Position numbers and translations under genes: made by a program
Part shown: piece by piece, positions 1-10,670 of the stretch
Position numbering within the stretch: the first letter of the stretch is position 1
How the letters are laid out: each line of letters starts with the position of its first letter
Notes under the pieces: model-generated
Seen by the model: only the letters and a program-made list of their open reading frames with translations
What the model was told of the DNA's origin: nothing
The model's database searches: none
Source of the DNA: Riptortus pedestris
Taxonomy: Eukaryota; Arthropoda; Insecta; Hemiptera; Alydidae
NCBI GenBank assembly: GCA_019009955.1
Contig: JADPXZ010000008.1
Coordinates: 372,001-436,000, forward strand
Direction of reading: 5' to 3'
Length of the DNA stretch: 64,000 nt

Positions 1-182
1 ACACACTGGAAGATTTCTAGTGGCCGAAAATCATAAAAGTCAAAATCGGATGAGTAGAAGGGGATATACGTACAAAAGGTTGAAACGAAAACATATACAA
101 ACCACGCGATCAATAGTCGAGACAAGAGACATATACTTAACACGTATAAAACAATATAGTCGAAAACTAAAATTCCAACATT

Positions 183-750
183 GTTAGCAGATTTCCCTTA
201 GGGGAAATTAGCTATTGAGGTTGTACTCATGACAAATTTTTCGAAATCCATGGAATTTTCGAAATTTTTCTTCAAATGTCCATCAGTCCTACCAAGTAGA
301 TGACGAAAATATATATATTTGTCTGTTACCGGTCGCAATTTTTGTTTAATCGTTACCAAACTCGATATTTAGTCGTTTTATGTAAAAAGAAAGATGAAGT
401 TTGTTATCGGCTGAAATCGGACCTGTTGGAAGGGGGGTTTAGAGGAGAGGATTTTCGAAAATTCAAAATATCTCCGTTACTATACGTCGGATCAAAAAAT
501 TGTACAGAACCAATCTTATTGCAAATTAAATTTGCTATAAATATTGTTATATATATTTATTCTCTATCTTGAATATTAACCGAGTTGTTTGTATTTTTAT
601 TAAATCTGGGCGGCTAACGGACGGGTGACTTTCCCGCCAAAAGCTATTTTCGGCCGTTTCCTTAACTGCTCGATTCTCGTGAAATTTCCTATTGTAAAAC
701 TTCACGTGGGAAACCTGCTTAGTTTACGCAGCCCCTGCGTGACGGACTTT
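183..750 (+). mobile_element. Family A element (Helentron/HINE-like), near full length
   Basis: The 5' end near 186 reads AGCAGATTTCCC. The copy then follows the family order: a block with the CCATCAGTCCTACC motif, a short TA run, the GGTCGCAATTTTTG block, a G-run and the TTGAATATTAACCGAG block. It ends with a degenerate inverted end (GGGAAACCTGCT), the hairpin ACGCAG-CCC-CTGCGT and GACGGACTTT at 750. The central TA array is only about 10 bp, much shorter than in its relatives. It has no coding capacity; a 90-codon open frame across it is chance. The classification as a non-autonomous Helentron rests on end structure only. Confidence 0.75.
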
Positions 751-751
751 A

Positions 752-1330
752 TTTTTCAATTCCTCTCCCTCTAAACCTCCCCGATTTCAGCCAATAAAAA
801 ATATGATCTTTAGTGGTGACTGAAACGGTTAAATATCGGGTATGGTATAGATCAAATGAATATTTTCGAGATAAAAAGGTATAATCTTAATTGATGACGG
901 GGGCTCAGGTTAGCCATGCGAGTTAAAGCGTTGACCTTTATCTCACATGGTAAACCTAGAGTGGCGAGTTCGATTCTTGCCTGGGCAAAGGAAATTATTT
1001 AGTGACGAAATTCAATAAATAACATCCTAAAATCCCACCCTGGCTAGAAAAGGGTGGTAACCTGTAGATAACCCGTCCCAATTAGCCTAAGCTGCAAAAC
1101 GTGGACGTTAATAAATAATAATAATAAAAATAATTGATGACGTCTTCGCACAACAAATTTGAATGTATCTCGCATAATAAATGTCTCTTGAAAAGAATAT
1201 TTGGAATTTAAGTTTCGAATAAATGTGGTTAGTGATATAACAGCTTATTGTTCATATGGCATGAATAGGAGTAGGCGTTTACTGAAGGCATTAAACCACT
1301 TTACAACCAACATTCAAAACCACCACCATT
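752..1330 (-). mobile_element. Family A fragments, reverse orientation, split by a SINE
   Basis: Reverse-strand family A segments lie on both sides of the SINE at 900-1130. The left part holds the C-rich tract and the TTTCAGCCA block. The right part holds the TATTTGGAATTTAAG and AGGAGTAGG blocks. Their order is scrambled relative to complete copies, so this is rearranged debris. Confidence 0.6.
900..1130 (+). mobile_element. tRNA-derived SINE, copy 1, with 12-bp target duplication
   Basis: The head resembles a tRNA gene: an A-box-like GGTTAGCCATGCGAG near 908 and a B-box-like GAGTTCGATTCTTG near 965, as in RNA polymerase III promoters. A shared body follows (GCTAGAAAAGGGTGGTAACC), then an A/T-rich tail of ATA repeats. 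The direct repeat TAATTGATGACG lies on both sides (888-899 and 1131-1142), as expected for LINE-mediated retrotransposition. Two further copies are at 27020-27207 (reverse) and 53545-53638 (5'-truncated). It is not called a working tRNA gene because the head runs into the SINE body. Confidence 0.85.
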
Positions 1331-1508
1331 GCTTGAACAACAACAGGTCCAATGGTTAAGAAGAGTTGACTAGCCAATGTTTCTAATCATTATACTAAGG
1401 AGGTTACTATCTCGACTTTTGCTATTAATTCTGTTTATTTTATTCAGAAAAAAAGGAGAACAAAAATTGGTTTTAAAAAGATGAGAGATGGGAGATGGCT
1501 CAATGATA

Positions 1509-1554
<46 letters not shown>

Positions 1555-1597
1555 TTTACATTCATATATACAGCTATAATATGGTTATGATCTTCCA
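1331..1597. other. No gene seen; (TA)n array
   Basis: Low-complexity DNA with a (TA)n tract at about 1508-1549. I recognise no coding frame or element ends. Confidence 0.6.
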
Positions 1598-1713
1598 GTT
1601 TTAGCAGATTTCCCTTAAGGGAAATCAGTCATTGAGGTCGTACTCATGACGCGATTTTTGAAAAATATCTTCAAATCTCCATCAATCCTACCCAGGAGAT
1701 GATTAAAATGTTC

Positions 1714-1763
<50 letters not shown>

Positions 1764-2157
1764 CTGTTAACGCTCTAGCGGTCGCAATTTTTGTTTGATA
1801 GTTACCAAACTCGGAATTTAATCGTTTTATGTAAAAAGGAAGATCAAATTCGTTCATGGCTGAAATCGGACCAGTGGAAGGGATTTTTGACAATTCGAAA
1901 AATTTCCGTTATTATGCGTCAGATCGAAAAATTGTATAGAATTAATCTTATTTCAAATTAAATTTACTATAAATATTGTTCAATTCATTTATACTGTATC
2001 TTGAATATTAACCGAGATATTTGGATTTGTATTCTGTGTGTGGTCGAGAGGAGTCGGCAATGTTCGGGATTACCCCGAGAGCTCTGGCAGCCGTTTCCGT
2101 AACTGTTTGTCCCTCGTGAATAGGTTTAGAGATCCCTTACTACTACTGTTGTTATTA

Positions 2158-2217
<60 letters not shown>

Positions 2218-2622
2218 TATATATATATATTTGTGTGTTACCCCTCTAGTAGTAGCAATTTTTGTCTTATCGTTTCCAAACATTGGAGGGTGGGGGGGGG
2301 GGGGTTATGAGGGTGGATTTTCGAAAATTCGAAATGTCTCCGTTACAATACGTTGGATCGGAAACTTGTATACAACCAATCTTATTTAAAATTAAATTTA
2401 CTATAAATATTGTTATACACATTTATTCCCTATCTTGAATATTATTAAGTGTGTGAGGATAACGGACGAGATGAGATAGGCTAAGGTCGGTTCTATTCGT
2501 TTCCGCCGAAAGTAGTTCGGCCGTTTCCGTAACTGTTCGGCTCTCGTATGGAAATTTCTCTATTGCATAACTTCACATGGGAAATCTGCTTAGTTTACGC
2601 AGCCCCTGCGTGACGGACTTTT
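1598..2622 (+). mobile_element. Two family A copies in tandem orientation
   Basis: The first copy begins TTTTAGCAGATTTCCC at 1598 and carries (TA)n at about 1717-1759. Its 3' half runs to about 2140. The second starts within (TA)n at 2160-2230, lacks the 5' block, has a 13-G run near 2291, and ends with GAAATCTGCT, the ACGCAG/CTGCGT hairpin and GACGGACTT near 2620. Both share the family 3' block TTCGTGAAATTTC or its variants. They are non-coding. Confidence 0.7.
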
Positions 2623-3206
2623 TTTTTGGTTAGCTGTTGGTTATTGAACTACAATTACTCTGATGAAGGGTACCAACAGTGCCCTAAACTGCTAGCAGAA
2701 CAAATAAACTCATCTATCCGAAGATTGAAAATATGGACAAATATAAGTTTAGAAACCTGTAAATGTAACAGAGGCTGTTGTTACTCCAAGCCAAATATAT
2801 GCAGGGAAAATGTATATCGTGCAGTAAGGGCTCGGGAAATGGACATCAATCAAGTCTAGAAAGTGGACGACGAGAAAAGAAATATTTATGAGGCATCTCC
2901 GAATGTTTAAAAGAATAATACGGGAGAAGAAAACTCGCTGGTAAAATGTATCCCTTGGGGAGTTATGCCAATGCTGATGGCCGCCCATACTAAACCATCT
3001 TCCACTTTACAAGCTGTTATTTTAGAATTTTCCCAACAGGAATAATCAGAATGTTAACATGAATAATTAAATTTAGACCTAGTCTAGTAATTTAAATTTA
3101 AATTTAAATTTAGTCTAGACCAATATATATTCTTTCAAGCTGACCTCAGTTGAACTTAATTTGTCAATAAAATTCATTCAAACTTTTAATGAATTTAATT
3201 CGTTCA
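2623..3206. other. Unrecognised sequence with an AT palindrome
   Basis: No family assignment. On the minus strand around 2930-3000 a short open stretch reads VWAAISIGITPQ, faintly like the VWGGIS region of Tc1/mariner transposases, but too short to call. At about 3066-3125 tandem AATTTA units are flanked by inverted TAGTCTAGACC-like ends, giving a potential hairpin. Confidence 0.4.
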
Positions 3207-3293
3207 AACTTCTGACAGATTTCCCTTCATGGAAATCATCTATTGAGGTTGTTCTTCAAATGTCCATCGTTCCTACCCAGAAGATGACGTGAA
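3207..3293 (+). mobile_element. Family A 5'-end fragment
   Basis: It starts ACAGATTTCCC and contains the CTATTGAGGTTG and CCATCGTTCCTACCCAG motifs. It stops before the TA array, so only the 5' end is present. Confidence 0.6.
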
Positions 3294-3660
3294 TAAAGTA
3301 CCTTGGAAACAATCAATATATAAAATCATCATCATGAACTAAAGGCTACTCCTTGTAGGTGCAGCCATTGTGTTATGAAGCGCTATCTGAAGCTGCTCTT
3401 TTTATATTACTATACCCACCGCAATCCATAAGATGCTTGATGTCTTCAAAATAGGATTCTAGGCCTTCCCCTATACCCCAGAATCTTACCTTCAAATATA
3501 TTAGTAATGAAGTGGTTGTGGATAGTAAAAACTATGATGTTTGTAAGTAAAACCACAAATTTCAATTATTTGAGTATTAGAGTAGTATAAATTGTAACTC
3601 ATAACTGTATCTCGAAACCCGTCCCTGGATTAAATAAATGTTTATACGTGACTGAAATTA
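3294..3660. other. No gene seen
   Basis: Unique-looking AT-rich DNA with no recognised element or coding frame. Confidence 0.5.
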
Positions 3661-3780
3661 TTTTAGTAGATTTCTAGGGAAAAGGGGGGGGGGCGCGATT
3701 TTCATAATATTTCTTCAAATGTACATCGATCTTACCTAGTAGATGACGAAAATGAGGTCCGTTCAAAATTATATATATAT

Positions 3781-3812
<32 letters not shown>

Positions 3813-4013
3813 AGTGAGTGAGTTTTTGTAAATTTTTGTCTTATCGCTACCAAATATGATTTTAAGAAAAACGAAAGATACAGTTCGTTAATGGCAGACA
3901 TCGGACCAGGGAGGGGGGGGGTTTAGAGGGGGAGAATTTTGAAAATACAAAATATATCCTTTCTTATGGCCCAAATCAAAATATTGTATAGAATCTTTCT
4001 AATTGTAAATGCC

Positions 4014-4017
<4 letters not shown>

Positions 4018-4087
<70 letters not shown>
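4018..4087. repeat. (TA)n microsatellite
   Basis: About 70 bp of uninterrupted TA immediately precedes the Helitron CTAG end. It is probably partly the host family A tract and partly copied with the Helitron. Confidence 0.9.
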
Positions 4088-4088
<1 letters not shown>

Positions 4089-5091
4089 TAGCTCAGATAC
4101 CCGGCTTCGCCCGGGAATTCATTTGAGGCTGGATGGTGATGGTATTTTTTGGCAAGGCTTTACTTTGCACAATATTTTGACATTTACCCGTCCCAGTGTT
4201 TAGGGCTAATACCCGTCGTTTCTGTGGATTTGTTAATAATAAAATTTGTAAATTCAGGCCTCCCTTATAACCCCCACTCCTGCCCGTTCCTAGAAATGTT
4301 AGTATGGCTATTATAAGGATGGCGTTAGTGCTAATACACATACCGAGTGTTTTATTTAGTTCGGTTGAGTCTTTTGTGCCAAATAAAATTGTTGACTCAC
4401 GCTATAATTTTTAGCGTATAACGCCTTTATAGTTCGGTATACGACGATATTGTATATAACAAAAGTTTCTCTAAATAACAAAATAAACAACTTTTGTTAT
4501 GTACATATTTGCCGAAACCCCAATAGGAAACGAAATATCACTATTTTTAATTTCAGACCTCCCTTATAACCACCACTCCTGCCCGTCCCTAGAAATATTA
4601 GTATAGCTTATTATAAGGAAGGCGCTAGTGCTAACTCACATACCGAGTTTGGTTTAGTTCGGTTGAGTTTTTTGGGCCAAATAAAATTATTGACTTCCGC
4701 AGTAGTTTTTAACGTATAACTCATTTATGCTTAGGTATACGACAAAAGTGTATATAACAAAAGTTACTCCAAATAACAAAATAAACAACTTTTGTTATGT
4801 ATCAGGAAACGAAATATTGCTATTTTTGATTTCAGCCCTCCCTTATAACCCCCACTCCTGTTCGTCTCAGAGAATATTAACATAGCCTAAAGTCTAAGTT
4901 GGGTTAGTAGTAATATACATACCAAGTTTCATAAAATTCGGGTCAGCCGTTTATGCGTGAAAAGGTAACAAACAAACAAAGAAACCAACACACACGAAAG
5001 AAACAAAATGCAGTTATGGTGTCTATGACATGTGAAACGAAAAGTTATCGTGAAATTTCGCGAAAAAAATCAATGTACAGACAGAGGTTAC

Positions 5092-5149
<58 letters not shown>
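4088..5149 (-). mobile_element. Non-autonomous Helitron, reverse orientation
   Basis: Read on the minus strand, the 3' terminus at 4088 is the hairpin CCCGGGCGAAGCCGGG, a short spacer and CTAG followed by T: the classic Helitron 3' stem-loop plus CTRR. The 5' side (about 5060-5149) carries TGTAACCTCTGTCTGTAC next to a (TA)n array. The interior has stem-loops of AACAAAAGTT pairing with AACTTTTGTT, GTTTGTTTG runs and the GCCGTTTATGCGTGAAAAGG block. There is no Rep/helicase coding, so it depends on an autonomous partner. Confidence 0.8.
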
Positions 5150-5150
<1 letters not shown>

Positions 5151-5345
5151 CTGTTATGTTGTGAACATGTATTCTCTAACTTCTATATTAACTGAGATAT
5201 TTGCACTACTCCGTTATATAACGGAACACTTTATTTGAAACTTAAATACCAAAAATTGTTCTCATTTAACTTTTACTTTTTAAGACAAATGCAAAGACGT
5301 GGGGAATCTGCTTAGTTAACGCAGCACCTGCGTGACGGAACTTTT

Positions 5346-5541
5346 TCCTCTCCTATAATAGACGGGCAGCCTCTTTCTAATGTATGGCAGATATAGTTTT
5401 AGAAAATTTTCCTCGGAGGATACCAGCTATTGAGAAAGAATACTGAATATTGTTCTCATTTAACTTTTACTTTTACGTTGGAAATCTGCTTAGTTAACAG
5501 AGCACCTGCATGACGGACTTCTTCCTCCCCTATGATAGCTC
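5346..5541 (+). mobile_element. Family A 3'-end fragment and a dispersed CAGCCTC repeat
   Basis: The segment 5360-5450 is a diverged relative of the direct repeats at 6408-6530 and 7713-7838 (CAGCCTC...TCTAATGTATG...CAGCTATTGAG). The segment 5455-5521 is a family A tail with GGAAATCTGCT and GACGGACTT. Confidence 0.55.
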
Positions 5542-5971
5542 AAAAAATCCGTCACGCAGGGGCTGCGTAAACTAAGCAGATTTCCCACGTGAAGTTTTAC
5601 ATGTCTAAACCTATTCACGAGGGACGAACAGTTACGGAAACGGCCTCCAGAGCTCTCGGCGGAAAGTACCGAACCTAGCCGACTCCTGTATGCAAATATC
5701 TCTGTTAATATTCAAGATACAGAATAAATGTATAGAACAATATTTATAGTAAATTTAATTTGCAATAAGATTGATTCTATACAATTTTTCGATCCGACGA
5801 ATAATAACGGAGATTTTTCGAATTTTCAAAAAAAAACCCTGTAAACCCCCCCCCCTCCCACTGGTCCGATTTCAGCCATTAACAAATTTGATCTTCCGTT
5901 TTACATAAAACGATTAAATTACGAGTTTGGTAACGATCAAACAAAAATTGCGACCGCTAGAGCGTTAACAG

Positions 5972-6043
<72 letters not shown>

Positions 6044-6164
6044 TTGAACGGACCTCATTTTCGTCATCTCTTGGGTAGGATCGATGAACATTTGAAGAAA
6101 TCAGAAGAAAGGTCATGAGTACGACCTCAATAGCTGATTTCCCTTAAGGGAAATCTGCTAAAAA
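5542..6164 (-). mobile_element. Family A element, complete, with (TA)n at 5977-6040
   Basis: Both ends are present. On the minus strand the element starts AGCAGATTTCCC within the palindrome GATTTCCCTTAAGGGAAATC (end near 6160). It passes the CCATCGATCCTACC block, a 64-bp TA array, the CGCTCTAGCGGTCGC block and a G-run. It ends with GGGAAATCTGCT, the ACGCAG-CCC-CTGCGT hairpin and GACGGATTTT (5542). At about 620 bp it is a good reference copy. It has no coding capacity. Confidence 0.8.
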
Positions 6165-6407
6165 CAACGTTAAATAATAGACAGTAAATATATTTCAGAC
6201 CAATATGTGGAGACGTGGAGCAGGTTGAAGGGACATTCATCGACTTTTGCCGATCTCCGGCCTATTTGAGTACTTGTCTCGGCGTGAAATCATTTCCCCC
6301 TATTGTTTAGTTGTGCTAAACTCCCTTGTTGTATTGTCCTCAACTAAATACTTGTTGTTTTGTGACTTCCTATTATCTTGAAAGTACCCGTCCATCCCGA
6401 CGTGCGG
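6165..6407. other. No gene seen
   Basis: Unique-looking sequence without a coding frame or element ends. Confidence 0.5.
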
Positions 6408-6530
6408 GCAGCCTCCTTCTAATGTATGACAGACATAATAGTTTTAAAAGATCACGGGAAACCAGCTATTGAGGAAGATGTAATTGTTAGGATTTTTAAT
6501 AATCATTTGAAGTTTTAGCAGATTTCCCTT
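6408..6530 (+). repeat. Direct repeat flanking the left inverted arm, copy 1
   Basis: About 120 bp starting GCAGCCTCCTTCTAATG and ending TTTAGCAGATTTCCCTT. A near-identical copy is at 7713-7838, so the 6531-7712 arm is bracketed by direct repeats. Confidence 0.75.
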
Positions 6531-7712
6531 AACTGGCGGGAGGGTTTTGCTTGTGATTCTCAACAAGTTTCCTGGCGTGGTTGTATGTGGGTGATTGGAT
6601 TATGGAAGGCGAGGAAATTGTTTCAGTCATAGAAAGTAAACTTAATAAAAACCCTCTTCATTTCTCGGTTTTTCGATTTGAACAATTTCCCTTGCATTTA
6701 TTTTCCTTACACGGATAGAGTGCTATGCAAATGTTCTTCACTAATTGGAAGGAACTTCTTTCTACTTTCGGGAGATTTCGAAATAGTCTCCTTGCCCATG
6801 GCATCCTGTTTTAGCAGAATTCCTTTAACGGAAATCAGCTATTGAGGTTGTACTTCTGTCGAGATTTTCGAACAGTTTCCTCAAATGTCTATCGGTCTTA
6901 CCTAGGAGATGGCGAAAATGAAATTATATATACTTGCTTATTACTTGCTCGAGCGGTCGCAGTTATTGTTTGATCTTTATCAGACTTATTTAAACGTTTA
7001 ATGAAAACGAAAGATCAAGTTCAAGAAATCGGAATAATCGCAGAGGAGGGGGTTTAGGGGATTTCGAAAATTCAAAATATCTTCCATATTATAAGTCGGA
7101 TCGAAAAACTGTATAGAACCAATCATATTGCAAATTTAATGTTCTCTAAATATTCTTATATAAATCTATTCTTTATCTTGAATATTAACCGAGATATTTG
7201 CATTTTTTCATTCAGCCTTTAGTAAACCCCCGGCTTTTGGTCTAGCACTTAAACAATAAGAGAATATATCATGGAGCTTTTATTCATTTTTTATTTATGG
7301 GAAATCTGTTAATATTCAGAACATGTAATTTTCAACGGACCTCATTTTCGTCATCTCCTAGTCCATGGACATTTGAGTGGATGGACATTTGAAGAGAATT
7401 TTCGAAAATCCTTGAATATAAACGACAGAGAATAAATGTAAACAATATTTATAGTACATTTTATTTGCAATAAGACTGGTTTCACACAATTTTTCAATCC
7501 GTCCCCTCCTCTCCAACTGGCTTACATTCAGCCATTAACGAACTTTACCTTTAGTTTTCCATGAAACGCTTATATAACGAGTTTGGCGACGTTCGAAGAA
7601 ACGGACCGCTTTTTTTTGGTTATCTTCTGGTTAGGATCGATGGACATTTGAAATTTTTTTTGAAAATCGCGTCATGATTTGACGACTTCAATACTTGATT
7701 TCTCCCAAGGGA
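6531..7712 (+). repeat. Long inverted repeat, left arm (1.2 kb)
   Basis: This segment recurs as its reverse complement at 10671-11841. Corresponding landmarks are GGCGGGAGGGTTTTGC (6534) with the reverse complement at 11822-11838, and ATCGCGTCATGATTTG (about 7664) with its complement near 10700. Comparison by eye finds only scattered substitutions and small indels. The arm holds several family A pieces (for example AGCAGAATTCC near 6813) plus unique sequence, so this is a segmental inverted duplication and not a single transposon. Confidence 0.85.
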
Positions 7713-7892
7713 ACAGCCTCCTTCTAATGTATGACAGACATAATAGTTTTAAAAGATCACGGGAAACCAGCTATTGAGAAAGATGTAACTGTTAGGATAT
7801 GTAATAATCATTTGAAGTTTTAGCAGATTTCCCTCAAGGGAAATGAGCTATTGAGGCCATACTCCTGACGTGATTTTCGAAATTTTTCATAA
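7713..7892 (+). repeat. Direct repeat copy 2 with a family A 5' end
   Basis: The segment 7713-7838 repeats 6408-6530. It continues into a family A start (TTTTAGCAGATTTCCC, CTATTGAGG, ACGTGATTTTCG), which breaks at about 7890 where the LINE 3' end begins. Confidence 0.7.
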
Positions 7893-8436
7893 ATTTACTA
7901 AATTCTTACTACCACCGATTTAACATAAAAGACAACAATACTTGCCCCTGTGATTACTCAACTCCACAAACAAGTCAACACTTAATATACGATTGCAGAT
8001 TACTGACTAACGAACGACCAAAACTAAAACAAGACATAAAACAAAAACAGGCAAATTTCCAGTAGAAGAAGACAAGTAATTTTTAAAATATAATAATGCT
8101 TATAAAATATTCGCAGAACATGCTTTTAATACAATTAATCGGTTGAATACTTATTATAGCTGATACAATACTTAAAATATTTAGGGATATTCATTATTTC
8201 TTTTCTATTTTCTTTTAAGATTATTAATCTTCTCTTTATATGTTTTTACTTTAATCTAACGTTGTTATTGTTAATTCTTTATATATATATATATATATAT
8301 ATATATCATACTTTTGAAATAATCTATGTATAAATTAATTGTAACCCACTACAAATGCATGTGATATGCTAACTTGCATGGGACATGCAGAAACAAATAA
8401 ACGGCCTTCTTATAGGGTTACTATAGGAAGGAAACA

Positions 8437-8442
<6 letters not shown>
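7890..8442 (+). mobile_element. 5'-truncated LINE (non-LTR retrotransposon) 3' end, copy 1
   Basis: A reading frame at about 7919-8065 encodes a piece with CPCDYSTPQTSQHLIYDC, the C-x-C...H...C pattern found at the C-terminus of LINE ORF2 proteins after the RNase H-like region. The frame breaks at TAG 8063 by a small shift relative to the copy at 61456-61991, which continues in frame through KFPIEEEK. The shared 3' UTR ends AGGAAGGAAACAAATAA and runs into (TA)n at 8443-8481. The clade cannot be fixed without the reverse transcriptase. Confidence 0.7.
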
Positions 8443-8484
<42 letters not shown>

Positions 8485-8557
8485 AGTTGTTTTTTTTCCG
8501 AAGCTCGCGTCATGAGTTCAATATCTGACATCCCTTAAGGGGGAAATCCGCTAAAAG
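8443..8557 (-). mobile_element. (TA)n array and reverse family A 5' end
   Basis: After the (TA)n tail comes a reverse-strand family A start: GCGTCATGAG, AATATCTGAC, CCCTTAAGGGGG and AAATCCGCTAAAA. The family A pieces either side of the LINE point in opposite directions, so this is not one simple insertion. Confidence 0.55.
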
Positions 8558-9049
8558 GAGCTGATATTATAAAGGGACCTATATCTTTCTCCTCCCCCCG
8601 TCTTTATTAACTTTTAATGGCCAATATACATAAGCAATAGGCGGATATATGAGGTCTATTTTCATATTAATAATTACTGAGCACGCTATTCACATCGAGT
8701 TAATTATCAATACATCCTCGAGGGGGTATTGTTCCGTTTGGAATTCATGGAGAATAAAGAGGAACTTTGATAGGCCCCTTCATATGCCCTGCTCATAAAT
8801 CACTCAGGAAGGATTTGTATTTTTACAAAATACGCCGTTCCCGGGAAAACCCCGGACCAACAGAACGGCCAAATTGAACCTTCTGCATTCACCACTTTCA
8901 AACACTACAATATTTAGAAGGATATTTACAAACAGCAATGTACCATCTGCAATTGTAAATGTTACTGGGTGTTTAAACCCCTTCTAGTAGTAGCAGTTTG
9001 CCTACAGTATGTAAGTCCAGAGTGAGAGTTATATAAGAATGTAAAAACA
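8558..9049. other. No gene seen
   Basis: Unique-looking sequence, slightly richer in GC around 8835-8870. No open frame or element motif. Confidence 0.5.
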
Positions 9050-9996
9050 AAAAAGTCCGTGTCGAAGGGGCAGCGTGAACTAGGCATATTTTTCAAGTGT
9101 ATGTGGACCCAACCGAACTAAATAAAACTCGATATGTGTATTATCACTAACGCCTTTATTAGAATAAACCATATCAACAGTTCTAGGGTCGGGCAGGAGT
9201 GGGGGTTGTAAGGGAGGCTGGAATTTAAAAATAGCCGTATTTCATTTTCTATTCGTTTTTCTGTAAATATGCACATGACAAAAGTAGTTTATTTTTTTAT
9301 TTTAAGTAACTTTTGAAATATTCACTTTGGTCTTATAACAACGTATAAACGAGATATACACTATAAACTAAAGCGGGAGCCAACAATTTGATTGGGCACT
9401 CGCGATTGAATCGAACTTAACAAAACTCGGTATGTCAAATAGCGTTAATTCTTCTATGATTATAAGCTATATTAAAATTTTTAGGTTCGAACGGAATAGG
9501 GGTTTGTACGGGAGGCCTGAAATAAAAATTCCCGATATTTCATTATCTAATTGTTTTTCGACAAACGTGCACATAACAAAAGTTGTTTACTTTGTTATTT
9601 AGAGTAACTTTTGTTTTATACATTTTTTCGGGAACAATGTATGAAGCAAGTAATTTGCGTAGAAATATTGATATGCTCAACAATTCTTTCCAATATGAAC
9701 TACCAGGTACCTCACTGGAAAAATTAATTCAAATGTATGTTAATATTTTGTACTTAATAATTCAAATCTATGCACAATGCACAGGAGACAGGAAATATGA
9801 CAATATGGAGGACAGTGAAGTCTTACATAAAAAATTAATTTTATTATTAACAAATCCACAGCGACGACGGGTATAAACCCTAAACACTGAGGTGGATAAA
9901 TGTCAGAATATTGTGCAAAGTAAAGCGTTGCCAAAAAAATACCATCACCATCCAGCCTCAAATGAATTCCCTGGCGAAGCCGGGTATCTGAGCTAG
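9050..9996 (+). mobile_element. Helitron 3' portion, preceded by a family A tail
   Basis: The segment 9050-9095 is a reverse family A end (AAAAGTCCGTGTCGAAGGGGC). From about 9108 the sequence is Helitron interior, with CCGAACTAAATAAAACTCG, AGTTTATTTTTTTATTTTAAG and GGAGGCCTGAA blocks. It ends in the hairpin CTGGCGAAGCCGGG, then TATCTGAG and CTAG at 9993-9996, followed by T. One stem base differs from the usual CCCGG. The 5' end is missing. Confidence 0.75.
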
Positions 9997-10175
9997 TATA
10001 TATATAAAATTGTAACCTCTGTCTGTACATTGAGCTTTTTCGCGAAATTTCACGATTTCACATGTCATAGACACCATAACTGCATTTTGTTCCTTTGGTG
10101 TCTCTTTGTTTGTTTGTTACCTTTTCACGCAAAAATGGCCGAACCGAATTTTATGAAACTTTACCAATCTTGTTA
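9997..10175 (+). mobile_element. Helitron 5' portion, abutting the previous copy
   Basis: Directly after CTAG comes a short TA run and the Helitron 5' block (AATTGTAACCTCTGTCTG, CGCGAAATTTCACG, TTGTTTGTTACC, GGCCGAACCGAATTTTATG), cut off at about 10175. This is a head-to-tail junction of two elements. Confidence 0.75.
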
Positions 10176-10670
10176 ATGTTTTGATGGTCTACAATTGTTG
10201 CTCAAAGCATTTTTCGTAACTCAAATACTAAACGAGTTATTCGTACCTCCTTGTTATCATTATCTCGGTAACCGATCCTATGCATTAATATAATTGAAAT
10301 GTGATAGTAAAATATATTCTATAAATTCTAGGCACGTGAGAAATACCTCTAATTACGCATCTCCTGCTTGGCGGACTTTTTAACTATTTATATGTGATTG
10401 GGGAGCTGGAGTTTCTAAGGCCGCATATTACTCGAGATTGGTGGCAAACAACTTCTCAGTAATATTAGTTGGTCGTGCTGATTTGTCGCGGGCAACTAAC
10501 CTCATTCCTAATACAAGATATGATCGACGTCATAAAATCCCTACATGATTGCTAGCAGACATGAACTTTTGACGTCATACATGCAAAGCTATTACTTTAA
10601 AAACGACTTTCATCTCCTTGATAAATTCATTTTTATTTCGATGTAAGGATATCAAGGCTTTTAGGAGATT
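10176..10670. other. Family A-related tail, then unique sequence
   Basis: The segment 10176-10379 resembles a diverged family A 3' half (ACTCAAATACTAAACGAG; CTGCTTGGCGGACTTTT). The segment 10380-10670 is unique, with no coding frame recognised. Confidence 0.45.

Larger units (their letters stand above)
3661..5345 (+). mobile_element. Family A copy interrupted by a Helitron
   Basis: The 5' part (3661-4017) has a degenerate start, a TA array turning into (TG)n then GAGT units at about 3769-3825, and an 8-G run. The 3' part resumes at 5150 in the family block preceding TTTATTCTCTATC. It ends with GGAATCTGCT, the CGCAGCACCTGCG hairpin and GACGGAACTTTT at 5345. The Helitron at 4088-5149 lies exactly where other copies read TGTTATATAC, so the Helitron is the younger insertion. 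Confidence 0.75.

Noticed and set aside
900..985. A possible functional tRNA gene
   Set aside because: A- and B-box-like motifs are present, but the cloverleaf is imperfect, the sequence continues into a shared SINE body, and the whole is framed by a 12-bp target duplication.
2626..2988. Cysteine-containing frames on both strands
   Set aside because: Short, overlapping, with no family resemblance beyond a weak VWAAIS string; not enough for a gene.
4009..5238. Open frames rich in YIYIYIYI, here and at many other positions
   Set aside because: They are (TA)n arrays read in frame; both strands stay open because TA repeats contain no stop in two of three frames per strand. Not proteins.
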